Assembly (NCBI RefSeq): GCF_029203305.1 | Contig: NC_089463.1 | Span: 1,257,001-1,321,000 of the forward strand | DNA length: 64,000 nt | From: Yamadazyma tenuis | Lineage: Eukaryota > Ascomycota > Pichiomycetes > Serinales > Debaryomycetaceae | Reading direction: 5' to 3' | Part shown: in pieces, positions 9,450 to 18,891 of the stretch | Position numbering within the stretch: position 1 is the stretch's first letter | How the letters are laid out: the number at the start of each line of letters is the position of its first letter | Made by a program: the position numbers and the translations under genes | The notes under the pieces: generated by a model | Told to the model about the DNA's origin: nothing | The model's database searches: none | The model's input: only the letters and a program-made list of their open reading frames with translations

Positions 9450-10076
9450 TCATCCAACAAAGAGCCAGAAGATGGATACCAAGTACTTTTCATAAGGCTG
9501 GGGATTCTTTGTTTGTGTTTCTTCCTGGTCTTCATCCTTGTGTTCCTTGTCTTCTTCAGCATCAACGGTTTTAACTTCTTCTTCTTCGATTTCATCTTTG
9601 TCCACAGTTTCCTCTTCCTCGCCTACTTTCTCTTTATCGTCGGCTTCATCCTTCTCATTATCGTCCTCTTCCTCCTTCTGCTTATCGTCCTCTTCTTCCT
9701 CTTCGGCTTTGTCTCCCGTTTCTCTGTCTTTGTAAGAATCAACTATTCCTCCAATCGTATCCTTTCTTTCAATAGATGGCTCTTGAAGTTCAAGCGTCAC
9801 GGTAAGATACCCATCCTTCTCCGACTCCCAAAGAGCACCAAACTTGGTCTGAACGCTCAATGTCACGTTCGAGTCTTCCAAAGTTATTGTAGTTCCCAGC
9901 ACTATAAACTTGTGCTTAGAAGATTTCTTTGAGAGTGCCTTCAAAAGCAGGTTGGGGATAGCATTCACATCTTCAGAAACAGCCAATTGTTCTGTCACAA
10001 GCTTCTTGACTTCATTTGCCGTTATGGGCGTCTCCGTAGAACTTGGCTCTGATACGTGAGTAAATGTTAATGGCAT
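9450..10076 (-). CDS. TDA2: Tda2-like Tctex-type dynein light chain fold protein with an acidic insert
   Basis: Tda2 is a Tctex-1-fold protein that works with Aim21 to limit actin assembly at endocytic patches. Residues 20-98 match the fold: a helical start, then HKFIVLGTTITL, NVTLSVQTKFGALWESEKDGYLTVTLE. The C-terminal strand EKYLVSIFWLF (about 195-206) corresponds to the last strand of Tda2 (YLITILWL). Between them is an insert of about 95 residues, very rich in Glu, Asp and Lys, which is absent from the 126-aa S. cerevisiae protein. Total length is 208 aa. It is tail to tail with OKP1 (44 bp) and head to head with PDR16 (54 bp). Confidence 0.72.
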   Translation of the reverse strand: MPLTFTHVSEPSSTETPITANEVKKLVTEQLAVSEDVNAIPNLLLKALSKKSSKHKFIVLGTTITLEDSNVTLSVQTKFGALWESEKDGYLTVTLELQEPSIERKDTIGGIVDSYKDRETGDKAEEEEEDDKQKEEEDDNEKDEADDKEKVGEEEETVDKDEIEEEEVKTVDAEEDKEHKDEDQEETQTKNPQPYEKYLVSIFWLFVG

Positions 10077-10130
10077 TATCGGGGTTTCGATTTTAACAGT
10101 CGCGACAGTTTTGTTTGTGTTTCTTAAGCG
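10077..10130. promoter_or_regulatory. 54-bp divergent promoter TDA2/PDR16 with central GTCGCGAC palindrome
   Basis: Only 54 bp separate the two start codons. The palindrome GTCGCGAC (10099-10106) is almost exactly at the midpoint. One bound factor could serve both genes. CGCG cores of this kind recur upstream of other genes in the window. Confidence 0.6.
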
Positions 10131-11252
10131 ATGAATCTCTTCAGAAGAAACCAGGTTGAAGAAACACCTACAAACAGTGAAGACTCAGTTTCAGTTAAGA
10201 GCAAGACCACGTCTAATACCAGCCTCGGTACGGATTCCGACAAGAAAGGGTTGATAAAATGTCACGTTCCTTTCAATACACCGGTGAATCCAATTGTGCC
10301 TCCAGAATTTGTGCTCACCGAGGAGCAACAGAACAAGTATAGCCAGGTGTTCAACCACTTCAAAGAGTATATCAAGGAGAATATTCCCGTTAATGATACC
10401 CATGGGGCCAAAAAACACCCAGTATTACCCGAAGAAAAGGCATGGTTGACTAAGGAGTGTTTTCTTCGTTATTTGAGAGCCACCAAGTGGAAACCTGATG
10501 CTGCGATCAAAAGAATCGAAGAAACGTTTATTTGGAGACGGACTTTTGGGGTCGTCAACATCCCTGGCATAACTGACCCAGCTATACTCATCACCCAGGA
10601 TTTGGTGGAGATGGAAAATGAAACAGGAAAGAATTTGATGGTTGGTTATGACAACGACAATAGACCCTGTCTATACTTACGAAACGGTTATCAGAACACA
10701 GACGCGTCTTTGAGACAGGTTCAACACTTGGTCTTCATGTTGGAAAGAATCATTCATTTCATGCCTCCAGGGCAGGACACATTGGCACTAATGACTGACT
10801 TTAAGGCAGCACCGGCGCATATGAAGTTATCTGCCAAGTTCCCGTCCTTATCTACCTCAAAGCATGTTTTGCATATCTTACAGCACCACTATCCCGAGAG
10901 GCTCGGTCGGGGGCTCTTCACGAATATCCCATGGATCGGATACACTTTTTTCAAGGTTGTTACTCCATTTATTGATCCATACACGAGACTGAAGACTATT
11001 TATGACCAGCCGTTTGAGAACTTTGTCCCCAAGGAGCAGTTGGATCAATCTTTTAATGGACTCCTAGACTTTGAATACGTTCACGACATTTATTGGCCAG
11101 AAATGAATAAGATGGCTGATAGAAAACATAGAAACTACATGAAGAATTTTGCTGAGTTGGGAGGTGATATCGGCTTGAGTGAGTATGATTTGAGATTGGG
11201 ATATGATGCTCTTGAGACTGATAGTTCTGTGGCCATTGTAACAGCCGCATGA
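10131..11252 (+). CDS. PDR16: Phosphatidylinositol transfer protein Pdr16 (Sec14 homologue)
   Basis: CRAL-TRIO lipid-transfer protein at lipid droplets, plasma membrane and ER that affects sterol composition and azole tolerance. After a Ser/Thr-rich N terminus (about 1-75), the CRAL-TRIO N domain contains KAWLTKECFLRYLRATKW. The lipid-binding domain contains RQVQHLVFMLERII and LHILQHHYPERLGRGL, both very close to Pdr16. The tail has GGDIGLSEYDLRLG, as in Pdr16/Pdr17. At 373 aa it is slightly longer than the 351-aa S. cerevisiae protein because of the N terminus. Its promoter is shared with TDA2. SER2 follows on the same strand after 113 bp. Confidence 0.9.
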   Translation: MNLFRRNQVEETPTNSEDSVSVKSKTTSNTSLGTDSDKKGLIKCHVPFNTPVNPIVPPEFVLTEEQQNKYSQVFNHFKEYIKENIPVNDTHGAKKHPVLPEEKAWLTKECFLRYLRATKWKPDAAIKRIEETFIWRRTFGVVNIPGITDPAILITQDLVEMENETGKNLMVGYDNDNRPCLYLRNGYQNTDASLRQVQHLVFMLERIIHFMPPGQDTLALMTDFKAAPAHMKLSAKFPSLSTSKHVLHILQHHYPERLGRGLFTNIPWIGYTFFKVVTPFIDPYTRLKTIYDQPFENFVPKEQLDQSFNGLLDFEYVHDIYWPEMNKMADRKHRNYMKNFAELGGDIGLSEYDLRLGYDALETDSSVAIVTAA

Positions 11253-11365
11253 CTAGACCTTCTTGTATATATTGATGTTCGAACATATTTAGTGTATTCT
11301 TTTGCAGTAATTGCGCGGTTTGGGTGTGCTGCTTAATTTTTTTTCAGTTTCAACACCCTAATAGA

Positions 11366-12286
11366 ATGAGTGATTTCACACACGTGATAACCATCATAGC
11401 TCATGGCAATGACCTTTCAGCTGAGACGCTAGCCACAATCAAGAGGATTCTTGTGGACCAGGCTACCTTACCGCTTGGGGTCTCGAAAAGCCTTTCTCCA
11501 AGAGCCATAGATTTTCCTACTACTATCTCCAACGATGTAGACATTACAGCATTCCTCAAGCGTACCTTCAACAAAGATACAGGATACGATGTGATCTTAC
11601 AACCGGTTGCAAATCGAAAAGACAAGAAGTTGTTTATTTTCGATATGGACTCTACCTTGATTTATCAAGAAGTAATCGAGTTGATCGCTGCTTATGCTGA
11701 TATTGAACAAGAAGTGGCAGATATCACCGAAAGAGCCATGAATGGGGAAATAGATTTCACCGAATCTTTGAAAGAAAGAGTTCTTCTTTTGAAGGGGATC
11801 AACTCAACCACGATCTGGGAAGAATTAAAGCACAAGATCAAAATCACCAATGGAGCATTAGAATTGTGCAAAGCATTAAAGAAAAGTGGGTGTATAATGG
11901 GAGTTTGTTCCGGTGGTTTCATCCAGTTAGCAGAATACGTGAAGGAACGTTTAGGCTTGGACTATGCTTATGCAAATGTCCTTGGAATCGATGAAAATAA
12001 CATTCTCGATGGAACTGTTGTTGGTGAAACCGTTAATGCGGAAATGAAAGCAAAGTTATTACTTGAAATCGCCAGCAAGCACAATATTGACCCACAAACA
12101 GCTGTTGCGGTTGGTGATGGAGCCAATGATTTGAAGATGATGGAAGTAGCGGGATTCGGGGTCGCTTGGAATGCTAAACCAAAGGTACAGCAATTAGCCC
12201 CATCTTGTTTGAACACCAAATCTTTGGCGGACATTCTCTATATTATGGGGTACACTGACACAGAGATCAACAAATTAATAGAATAA
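11366..12286 (+). CDS. SER2: Phosphoserine phosphatase Ser2
   Basis: Catalyses the last step of phosphorylated serine synthesis, O-phospho-L-serine to L-serine, in the cytosol. It is a HAD-superfamily enzyme of 306 aa (309 in S. cerevisiae). The N-terminal ACT-like region (about 1-75) precedes the nucleophile motif FDMDSTL (Asp93 and Asp95), the motif II segment GVCSGGF and the metal-binding GDGANDLKMM. The start is the first ATG (MSDFTHVITI). The frame continues upstream only through a GTG codon. A CGCG core lies 50 bp upstream. Its stop is 14 bp from the stop of convergent ABZ2, so the 3' UTRs must overlap. Confidence 0.95.
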   Translation: MSDFTHVITIIAHGNDLSAETLATIKRILVDQATLPLGVSKSLSPRAIDFPTTISNDVDITAFLKRTFNKDTGYDVILQPVANRKDKKLFIFDMDSTLIYQEVIELIAAYADIEQEVADITERAMNGEIDFTESLKERVLLLKGINSTTIWEELKHKIKITNGALELCKALKKSGCIMGVCSGGFIQLAEYVKERLGLDYAYANVLGIDENNILDGTVVGETVNAEMKAKLLLEIASKHNIDPQTAVAVGDGANDLKMMEVAGFGVAWNAKPKVQQLAPSCLNTKSLADILYIMGYTDTEINKLIE

Positions 12287-12300
12287 AATCGGTACACTAA

Positions 12301-13194
12301 TCATACAATTGCCTTGACTTGTCCTCTAACAACACCTGCCACTCCATTGAAAAGAAGCACCTCATCACCAATGTTGACGTCTTTCAATTCAAGTTTACCT
12401 TCTTTTATGTACATATTCATTAGCAAAAAGCTTCGGGTGACTCCACATAAACATCCAGAACTCAACTCAGGCGTTACCCATTTCCCATCCTTATGAACTG
12501 CGATGTTAGTGATGGACCCTTCCATCAACTCACCCCGAACATTTCCGAGAATCACTTCCTCTTTTCCTACTCGTGCACCAGGCAAACACTTTTCTCGTGC
12601 AGCGTTGTAGTGGGACCTATGGGTGGTTTTAAATGACGTGAAGGGAGACATTAGAATGGTTTCTGAGTCCACATATATATCCCATATCTCGTCTTCAGGG
12701 ATATCGTCATCCAACCCACGTAACAAGTTAGGGCGTTCAATCGTTTCAAAGAATTCTAATGTCACTTGGCCGTCCAAACCAACTAGCAATCTGATTCTTA
12801 ATGGTGTATCTACTGGATGACTATTGTCTTTTATGGATGTGACCAACTGATCTAGTATCGTCTTCTCTTCGAAGACCAAAGTTGTTTCCTCATTTCTTGT
12901 GAAGAATTCGATCGTAAACTGAAGCCTGTTGATGTGTTCAGGTAATAGAAAGAAGTTTTCGGCTGTAATGTCATCTACGGCCTTCGGTTTCACTTTGGAG
13001 ATATTTGGATCATAACGAATAGTCGACACGATCTGGAAATCTGTTACCTCTTGGTTCTGTTGAATGTACTTTTGATATAGCTCCCGGCCACTTTGTTTGC
13101 ATTCTTCTGTGGTCAATTTACTGACATTGTCTTCGCTTTTGGTTCTGGCCATTATGTACTTTTTTGTGGAGAATGCGTAAGACTTGATGCGCAT
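12301..13194 (-). CDS. ABZ2: Aminodeoxychorismate lyase (PLP fold type IV), para-aminobenzoate synthesis
   Basis: Converts 4-amino-4-deoxychorismate to p-aminobenzoate plus pyruvate for folate synthesis. The fold-IV aminotransferase core shows the PLP lysine in FKTTHRSHYNAAR. Later come GSITNIAV and SGCLCGVTRSFLL, the phosphate-cup and active-site segments of this family. Length is 297 aa from the first ATG at 13194. A second in-frame ATG at 13152 (MARTKSEDN) would give 283 aa, and I cannot decide between them. A TATA-like run lies at about 13232-13243, in the 101-bp gap after RRP7. Other fold-IV lyases or transaminases are less likely given the overall sequence. Confidence 0.82.
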   Translation of the reverse strand: MRIKSYAFSTKKYIMARTKSEDNVSKLTTEECKQSGRELYQKYIQQNQEVTDFQIVSTIRYDPNISKVKPKAVDDITAENFFLLPEHINRLQFTIEFFTRNEETTLVFEEKTILDQLVTSIKDNSHPVDTPLRIRLLVGLDGQVTLEFFETIERPNLLRGLDDDIPEDEIWDIYVDSETILMSPFTSFKTTHRSHYNAAREKCLPGARVGKEEVILGNVRGELMEGSITNIAVHKDGKWVTPELSSGCLCGVTRSFLLMNMYIKEGKLELKDVNIGDEVLLFNGVAGVVRGQVKAIV

Positions 13195-13295
13195 CTAGAA
13201 TTATGCTTAAATATGGTTACCGTATGTTTGTGATATATATATAAATGCTAAGAATGAAGGAGGTTAATGTATAAAATTGCCAGAGAGCCATGAAT

Positions 13296-14147
13296 CTAAT
13301 AGGGTCTGAATCTCTTCTTGTCACTCATGGCTCTGACCTTCTCCTGGTCAGCTTTAAACTTGCGTAATAACTCATTCATCTCTTCCTTCTTCTTTTCTCT
13401 CAACTGGAACCTATAAAAGTCTTCCTTTTGCTTCTTCTTCATCTTCGCTTGTGCCTTCTGGGATTCAGCTTTGGCAATTGCCAGTTTTTGCTGGCCCAAG
13501 ATACCGGCCTTGGTTTTTCTTTGAGGGCCCACCACCAACGTAAATCCGTCTTCATCTACTAATTCACGTTGATTCAGGAGGTGTTCTATCGAATCCTTCT
13601 CTGCCTTGTCAAAATCAATTAATGCCTGGCTGACAGAATTAGATAAAGTTTCCACATCCAATACCTGGGAATGATATTTTCCAAGAAAGTACTGGGATCC
13701 AAACGAGTTGGCTTCCAAGGGCCATTCCACCACTTTGTAACCACTGGACAACAGTTTCAATTTGTTCATGGCCAATTGGAATGCTGACTTGTCTATAAAA
13801 GTGACAATCCCACAGTTCTTGGGCAATTTTGCACTTGATTCATCGACTTCAGACGGAATGTCAAGATCAGACGTGAGTTTGGATAAGTCAAGGAAAACAT
13901 CTTCTGCCGAATCTGTCAAGTAACTGGCGGTAAATGACTCCATGGTGGCCCCAATAGCTATATTTTGGAAAAACTTCTTTAGCACCTTTGTGGTGGATGC
14001 AATAGGAAGATTACAAAAGAAAATTGACCTGGACTCGGAATCACCAGCAAGTTTCACCTCATGTTTCTTGAAGAATATATAGCTCTCGACACTGCTGTTG
14101 GGAATCTTTAACGGCAAGACTTTAAACCCTTTGATCTCAGTTACCAT
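13296..14147 (-). CDS. RRP7: Ribosomal RNA-processing protein Rrp7
   Basis: Rrp7 acts in the 90S/SSU processome (UTP-C module) for 18S rRNA maturation and 40S assembly. The N-terminal half holds a degenerate RRM-like fold: SIFFCNLPIAST as RNP-like strand, and an insert before GIVTFIDKSAFQLAM. The C-terminal third is a strongly basic helix ending in the family signature FYRFQLREKKKEEMNELLRKF, then RAMSDKKRFRPY. Length is 283 aa (297 in S. cerevisiae). It diverges from the karyopherin gene across 491 bp. A CTCATTGC word, one base from the PAC element of ribosome-biogenesis genes, lies about 40 bp upstream. Confidence 0.95.
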   Translation of the reverse strand: MVTEIKGFKVLPLKIPNSSVESYIFFKKHEVKLAGDSESRSIFFCNLPIASTTKVLKKFFQNIAIGATMESFTASYLTDSAEDVFLDLSKLTSDLDIPSEVDESSAKLPKNCGIVTFIDKSAFQLAMNKLKLLSSGYKVVEWPLEANSFGSQYFLGKYHSQVLDVETLSNSVSQALIDFDKAEKDSIEHLLNQRELVDEDGFTLVVGPQRKTKAGILGQQKLAIAKAESQKAQAKMKKKQKEDFYRFQLREKKKEEMNELLRKFKADQEKVRAMSDKKRFRPY

Positions 14148-14638
14148 TGCTAGCTGATTTCTTTCTCATCTATCATTTTTTTTTCTCATTGCAGCTGCGC
14201 TACCAGAATCGGTAGGTACACTTAGATGGTGGGCTGGGGATAACAATTGATAGGTCCCTCTGGGGATGTGAAATGGATCGTGAGGTTTATAATTACTCAG
14301 CAGACCAAGAATTCACGTACTTTCACCTATTTTTTTAGGGTTCATTCTGCCCAATTATAGTTTTAGTTTAGTTGCAGCCTGGTTGACGTGGAGCAGCAGG
14401 ACCAAAGTTACCGATAAGGCTCTGGAGAAACTCCCAGATTTCCCATTTCCCCGTCAGTATGTTCATTAACTATATAACTCTTGGTTTATCCCCTGAATGA
14501 GCTGGCCCTTCCCAAAAATATTTATATTTGCCCTTTTGGTTGTATGAAGCTGCAGCAAACGGTATCAAATGCCTGTATATATGCCTCTCAATATTTTTTT
14601 TCCAAAATTTTTCTTCAGCTCCAGCACCAACACACGAA
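14148..14638. promoter_or_regulatory. Intergenic: RRP7 / karyopherin divergent promoter
   Basis: 491 bp. It holds poly-T and AT-rich stretches near both genes, a PAC-like CTCATTGC near 14185-14192 on the RRP7 side, and an AAAATTTTTC (RRPE-like) word near 14603 on the karyopherin side. One out-of-frame ATG lies upstream of the karyopherin start (near 14544) and could act as a short upstream frame if the transcript begins that early. No RNA gene is seen. Confidence 0.45.
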
Positions 14639-17600
14639 ATGGATAGAGAGACGTTGCTTAAAGCATTGGCGGGAACGTTGGATGCCTCAAACTATCAACT
14701 TAGGAAGGAGAGTGAGCAGCAGTTACGGTTCTTTGAGCAACAGCCGGGATTCACCGCGTATTTGCTTGACTTGTGCATGGAACCTGAGGTTCCCCAAGGT
14801 GTCCAAATCAGTGCTACCGTTCTATTCAAAAACAGAATCAGCAGTTATTGGGTATCAAGTACTGAGAGACTGGAGACTTTTTCCATCAAGGATGACGAAA
14901 AACCCATTATCAAAACCAAGTTGATTGAAACTTTGGTCAAGACCATTAAGAACAGCAGAATCAGATCCCAATTGGCACTTGCAATTCATAGTATTGTAAA
15001 CGCTGAGAAATGGGATAACTTGAACGAAATCATCAAAACGTTGTTGTCTTCTGGGGAGGTTGACCAAATCAACGCCGGGTTGATTTGTTTGTATCAATAC
15101 ACCAGAGCTTATAGATGGTCCCATCTCGAATCTTCAAATCCTATTTTGGACGACATCACCACTGAGTTATTCCCTACGCTTGAAGTCTTGATGGACAACT
15201 TGTTGGCCAATGACTCGGCTGTCAGTGATGAAATGATGTATTTGGTCGTCAAAATTTTCAAGTTTTCCACTTACTCGGTGTTGCCTACCTACATTCAAGA
15301 CCAGAATAACTTGGGTAAATGGTGTAGATTTCAGATAATGTTGATCAACAAGCCATTGCCCGACTCTGTGATGCAGGAAGAAGTGTTGGAGGAAAGAGCT
15401 TCGATTCCAAGAATTAAGGCTGTCAAATGGTGCTTCGGTAATCTTCACAGATTGTTGAGTCGTCATGGTGGTGGGTTTAGTACTAGAAACAAAGAAGATA
15501 ACCAATTTGCCAAGTTCTTCTTATCGACTTTTGTCCCCGAAATCTTGAAGGTTTACTGGAACATCATCGAAAATTGGTCTGCTAAAAGGATTTGGTTGTC
15601 TGAAGGTTCGTTGTATCATATGATTTCATTCTTGGAACAGTTGATTGAAAATGACGCTTGGTCTTTGATCAGTGGTGAAATGGAAGCTATTCTTAAGCAT
15701 GTCATATTGCCACCTTTACAAGCTACGGATGAAACAGTGGAGTTGTATGAGGATGATCCTGAAGAGTATGTCAGAAGGTTCTTTGATATTAACAGAGAAA
15801 GCAACACTTCTGATGTTGCCTCCATCAGCTTTGTCTACCGATTATCGTCCAAGAAGTTTGCCGAAACCTCCAGTTTGATTCTTGGTATAATAAGTGACAT
15901 TTTTGATAGAAGAGCCAAGAACAGAAATGATGTTTCGATAGCTAAAGAAGTTGAAGGGGCTCTTCGGGTGTTGGCCACGATTTCCTACAAGTTGGACAAA
16001 AAACAGTCTCCTGTTCATGGGCAAATTGACCAGTTGATATATGCCTATGTCTATCCAGAGTTATCTGAAGATTCAATTGCCAAGGCTCCTTATTTGACTG
16101 CAAGAGCCTGTGATACCTTGGCAATGTTCATCTACACCTACCAAGATACAAGTGTTTTGCAACAGATTTTCACTGGTGTTATCAATTGCTTCCAAAAACA
16201 CGATCACCTTCCCATCCGGTTAACTGCTGTTGACGCTTTGCGAACTTTGGTTGATAACGATGCCGTTGCTGATCACATTGCACCACAAGTGCCCCAGTTG
16301 ATGGGTTCTTTGATTGAGATGACCAAGACCTTTGAAAGTGATACTCTAACCAGCGTGATGGAATCTTTTGTGGAGAAATTTGCATCGAGTCTTGAGCCTT
16401 ATGCTAATGATTTGTCGGCTAGATTGACTGAACAATTCTTAAGAACTGCCAATGAGTTGTTGGAGATGCAATCGGGTAGTAACAGTGGGAACGTTGATAT
16501 TGATAAGGAATACCAAGCTAGTGGAATCTTGAAGACCATCACCACCTTGGTTGTTGCTATGTCGACTTCGCCATCTGTTGCATCCAGTTTGGAACATGTG
16601 TTGAAAGACCTGGTGGTTTTTGTTATTCAGAATGCCCAGATTGCATTTTTACCTGAGGTTCTTGAAATCTTGGAAAGTTTGATCTTTGCCACCCAGAGAA
16701 TGTCTCCATTAATGTGGGAACTTTATCAAGTTTGCATGGACTCATTTGATACCTACGCATATGAATTTTTTGATAACTTTTCAACCTACTTTGAGTCGGT
16801 AATATTCTATGGGTTCACCTCTGAGGATGTGACCATCGAAAACAAACAAGTTCAGTCCTTGATCACAGTTTGTTTTGAAGTGTTACGGAGTGAGTTTGTA
16901 GAGCCCATATTCGCCCATTCTGCATTTGAATTATTGGAGTTGATCATTCTTGCTTTAAACCAAAGATTCAAGCCTTTCTTAGTGACGTTTTTGCCAGAAA
17001 TCTTCCAAATATTCGACAACTTGAAGGCCCAAGAAGCCTTTGACGGCTACATGTTGCACCAATTATCCATCGCAAGAATATTTTTCGCTACTAGTTATGT
17101 GGATCCTATCACTACTCTCCAATTTTTGAATGAAAAGCAGTTCACTCCCAGCTTCTTCAAATTATGGATCGAGCATTCTGACGACTTCCAAAGTGTTCAC
17201 GGATGTAAATTGCAAATCTTGAGTTGTATCGCTTTCTTGTGTGATGGAGAATTATCACTTATCCAAGACCAAGACTTAATCGGAGAAATCACTGATCTTT
17301 TGATCTCAAACCTTGAAGTGTTACCCCACGCTATCAAAACGAGACAGGATATTCAATCAAAGGAGTACGGTGTGAGGCAATTCCTCAATGAAGACGAAGA
17401 TGGTGAGTACACCGGGGAATATTTGGCTGATGATTATGATGCCGAAGCTGAGTTGGAAGCTATGAAGCAAACCCCCATTGATAATATCAATGTCTATGAG
17501 CTGTTTGTAACCAAGATGCAATTGTTGCAACAACAAAAGCCTCAGGCTTACCAAGAAATTGTTGAGAGATTTAGCGATGACCAAAAGATCATTGTCAACA

Positions 17601-17641
17601 GGGTGTTTGAAACCTTCAATAAGATCCGTGCCCAATCTTGA
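14639..17641 (+). CDS. NMD5: Importin-7/8-type karyopherin beta (Nmd5/Kap119-like)
   Basis: Nuclear import receptor of the importin-beta superfamily, made throughout of HEAT repeats. The N terminus MDRETLLKALAGTLD, the segment DDEKPIIKTKLIETLV and the AGLICLYQYTRAYRW repeat parallel Nmd5. An acidic loop near the C terminus (EDEDGEYTGEYLADDYDAE) precedes the closing helices NVYELFVTKMQ. Length is 1000 aa (1048 for S. cerevisiae Nmd5). The start is the first ATG of the frame; the upstream extension begins only at a TTG. The paralogue Sxm1 belongs to the same subfamily and cannot be excluded without alignment. Known cargoes of the family include stress MAP kinase, TFIIS and ribosome-related proteins. 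Confidence 0.85.
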   Translation: MDRETLLKALAGTLDASNYQLRKESEQQLRFFEQQPGFTAYLLDLCMEPEVPQGVQISATVLFKNRISSYWVSSTERLETFSIKDDEKPIIKTKLIETLVKTIKNSRIRSQLALAIHSIVNAEKWDNLNEIIKTLLSSGEVDQINAGLICLYQYTRAYRWSHLESSNPILDDITTELFPTLEVLMDNLLANDSAVSDEMMYLVVKIFKFSTYSVLPTYIQDQNNLGKWCRFQIMLINKPLPDSVMQEEVLEERASIPRIKAVKWCFGNLHRLLSRHGGGFSTRNKEDNQFAKFFLSTFVPEILKVYWNIIENWSAKRIWLSEGSLYHMISFLEQLIENDAWSLISGEMEAILKHVILPPLQATDETVELYEDDPEEYVRRFFDINRESNTSDVASISFVYRLSSKKFAETSSLILGIISDIFDRRAKNRNDVSIAKEVEGALRVLATISYKLDKKQSPVHGQIDQLIYAYVYPELSEDSIAKAPYLTARACDTLAMFIYTYQDTSVLQQIFTGVINCFQKHDHLPIRLTAVDALRTLVDNDAVADHIAPQVPQLMGSLIEMTKTFESDTLTSVMESFVEKFASSLEPYANDLSARLTEQFLRTANELLEMQSGSNSGNVDIDKEYQASGILKTITTLVVAMSTSPSVASSLEHVLKDLVVFVIQNAQIAFLPEVLEILESLIFATQRMSPLMWELYQVCMDSFDTYAYEFFDNFSTYFESVIFYGFTSEDVTIENKQVQSLITVCFEVLRSEFVEPIFAHSAFELLELIILALNQRFKPFLVTFLPEIFQIFDNLKAQEAFDGYMLHQLSIARIFFATSYVDPITTLQFLNEKQFTPSFFKLWIEHSDDFQSVHGCKLQILSCIAFLCDGELSLIQDQDLIGEITDLLISNLEVLPHAIKTRQDIQSKEYGVRQFLNEDEDGEYTGEYLADDYDAEAELEAMKQTPIDNINVYELFVTKMQLLQQQKPQAYQEIVERFSDDQKIIVNRVFETFNKIRAQS

Positions 17642-17764
17642 AGCCAGAATACATAGACATTTTAGTAGCTATAAATCAATAGTGTAAGGCTCCATTTTGT
17701 ATAAAGGTGCGCGACTGTTTTTCCTTCTGATGGCAATTACACTTGCATTATATATACCTCAAAT

Positions 17765-18835
17765 ATGTTTTCAGGTTTTGGATCCACTATGTTTGGAGGA
17801 GCTGCCTTTGCTCCCATGAACAACAAGTTCGAAGACTATTTCCGCTGTTATCCAATCGCAATGATGCCTGATAGTATTAGAAAAGATGACGCCAACTATG
17901 GAGGCAAGATCTTCCTCCCATCATCAGCTTTAAACAAATTATCCATGTTACACATCAGATATCCTATGCTATTTGAGCTTTTGAACGAAACAACTCAGAA
18001 AAAGACTCACAGTGGTATCTTGGAGTTTGTGGCAGAGGAGGGAAGAGCATATTTGCCCCAATGGATGATGAGTACTCTTGAATTACAACCAGGACAATTG
18101 GTTCAAATATCCAACTGTGATTTACCACTTGGGAGATTCGTGAAGATTGAACCCCAGTCAGTCGACTTTCTTGAAATTTCCGATCCCAAGGCCGTGTTGG
18201 AGAATGTCTTGAGAAGGTTCTCTACGTTAACGGTGGACGATATAATAGAGATCAATTATAATGATACCATCTATGGAATCAAGGTGTTGGAAACCAAGCC
18301 TGAATCCAGTGGTCAGGGGATTTGTGTGGTGGAAACAGATTTGGAAACGGACTTTGCTCCACCGGTTGGATACGTTGAGCCCGAATATAAGCCAAAATCC
18401 CAAGCACCTACCCTGAAACCAATTACTCCCACCAGCGTGAATAGAGGCGCTGGGTCTGCCACAATGGCTAGATCCTTGAATTATGCCAACTTGGCAACTC
18501 TGTCAAGTACGAATTCTTTCGGGGGTAGTGGACAGAAATTGTCTGGTAAAGCAGTTGAATCAACCAAACCAAAAGATATTAGTGTCGACGATCTAGATCC
18601 AGAAGCTCCTCCTGCCCCATTTCCCATCGCAGAAAATAAGCTATTCTTTGGCTTCCCGGTAGTATTACCTACTCCCAGCCCCACGGATGAAGAAGCTGAG
18701 TCCACCAATAAACAAAAAGCTTTCCACGGACTGGGACAATCGCTAAGACAAAGCAAAAAGAGGAAAGATAAGAATAACAACCACACCCCTTTAAAGAATC
18801 ATTCAAGGAGTCCGGATTACATAGAGATTGATTAG
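17765..18835 (+). CDS. UFD1: Ubiquitin fusion degradation protein Ufd1
   Basis: Ufd1 pairs with Npl4 as the ubiquitin-binding cofactor of Cdc48/p97 in ER-associated degradation and chromatin extraction. Residues 20-200 form the double-psi-barrel UT3 domain, with FEDYFRCYPIAMM, GGKIFLPSSALNKLS and AYLPQWMMSTLELQPGQLV as hallmarks. The C-terminal part is low complexity with short hydrophobic/charged patches (APPAPFPIAENKLFFGFPVVLPTP), which fits the Cdc48/Npl4-binding region. Length is 356 aa (361 in S. cerevisiae). A CGCG core lies 52-55 bp upstream of the ATG. It is convergent with HPT1 (56 bp). Confidence 0.96.
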   Translation: MFSGFGSTMFGGAAFAPMNNKFEDYFRCYPIAMMPDSIRKDDANYGGKIFLPSSALNKLSMLHIRYPMLFELLNETTQKKTHSGILEFVAEEGRAYLPQWMMSTLELQPGQLVQISNCDLPLGRFVKIEPQSVDFLEISDPKAVLENVLRRFSTLTVDDIIEINYNDTIYGIKVLETKPESSGQGICVVETDLETDFAPPVGYVEPEYKPKSQAPTLKPITPTSVNRGAGSATMARSLNYANLATLSSTNSFGGSGQKLSGKAVESTKPKDISVDDLDPEAPPAPFPIAENKLFFGFPVVLPTPSPTDEEAESTNKQKAFHGLGQSLRQSKKRKDKNNNHTPLKNHSRSPDYIEID

Positions 18836-18891
18836 GTAGGGTTAATGATACACCTAGTAAAAAAGCCTGTGATGCACATGGATTAAAATAT

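Noticed and set aside
9450..9500. Intron near the 3' end of the TDA2-like gene (GTATCC after the Lys-Tyr-Leu codons)
   Set aside because: No branch point or acceptor follows, and the read-through residues match the last strand of the Tda2 fold.
14528..14638. 37-residue N-terminal extension of the karyopherin
   Set aside because: The extension begins at a TTG and is hydrophobic without family similarity; the ATG at 14639 gives the expected N terminus.
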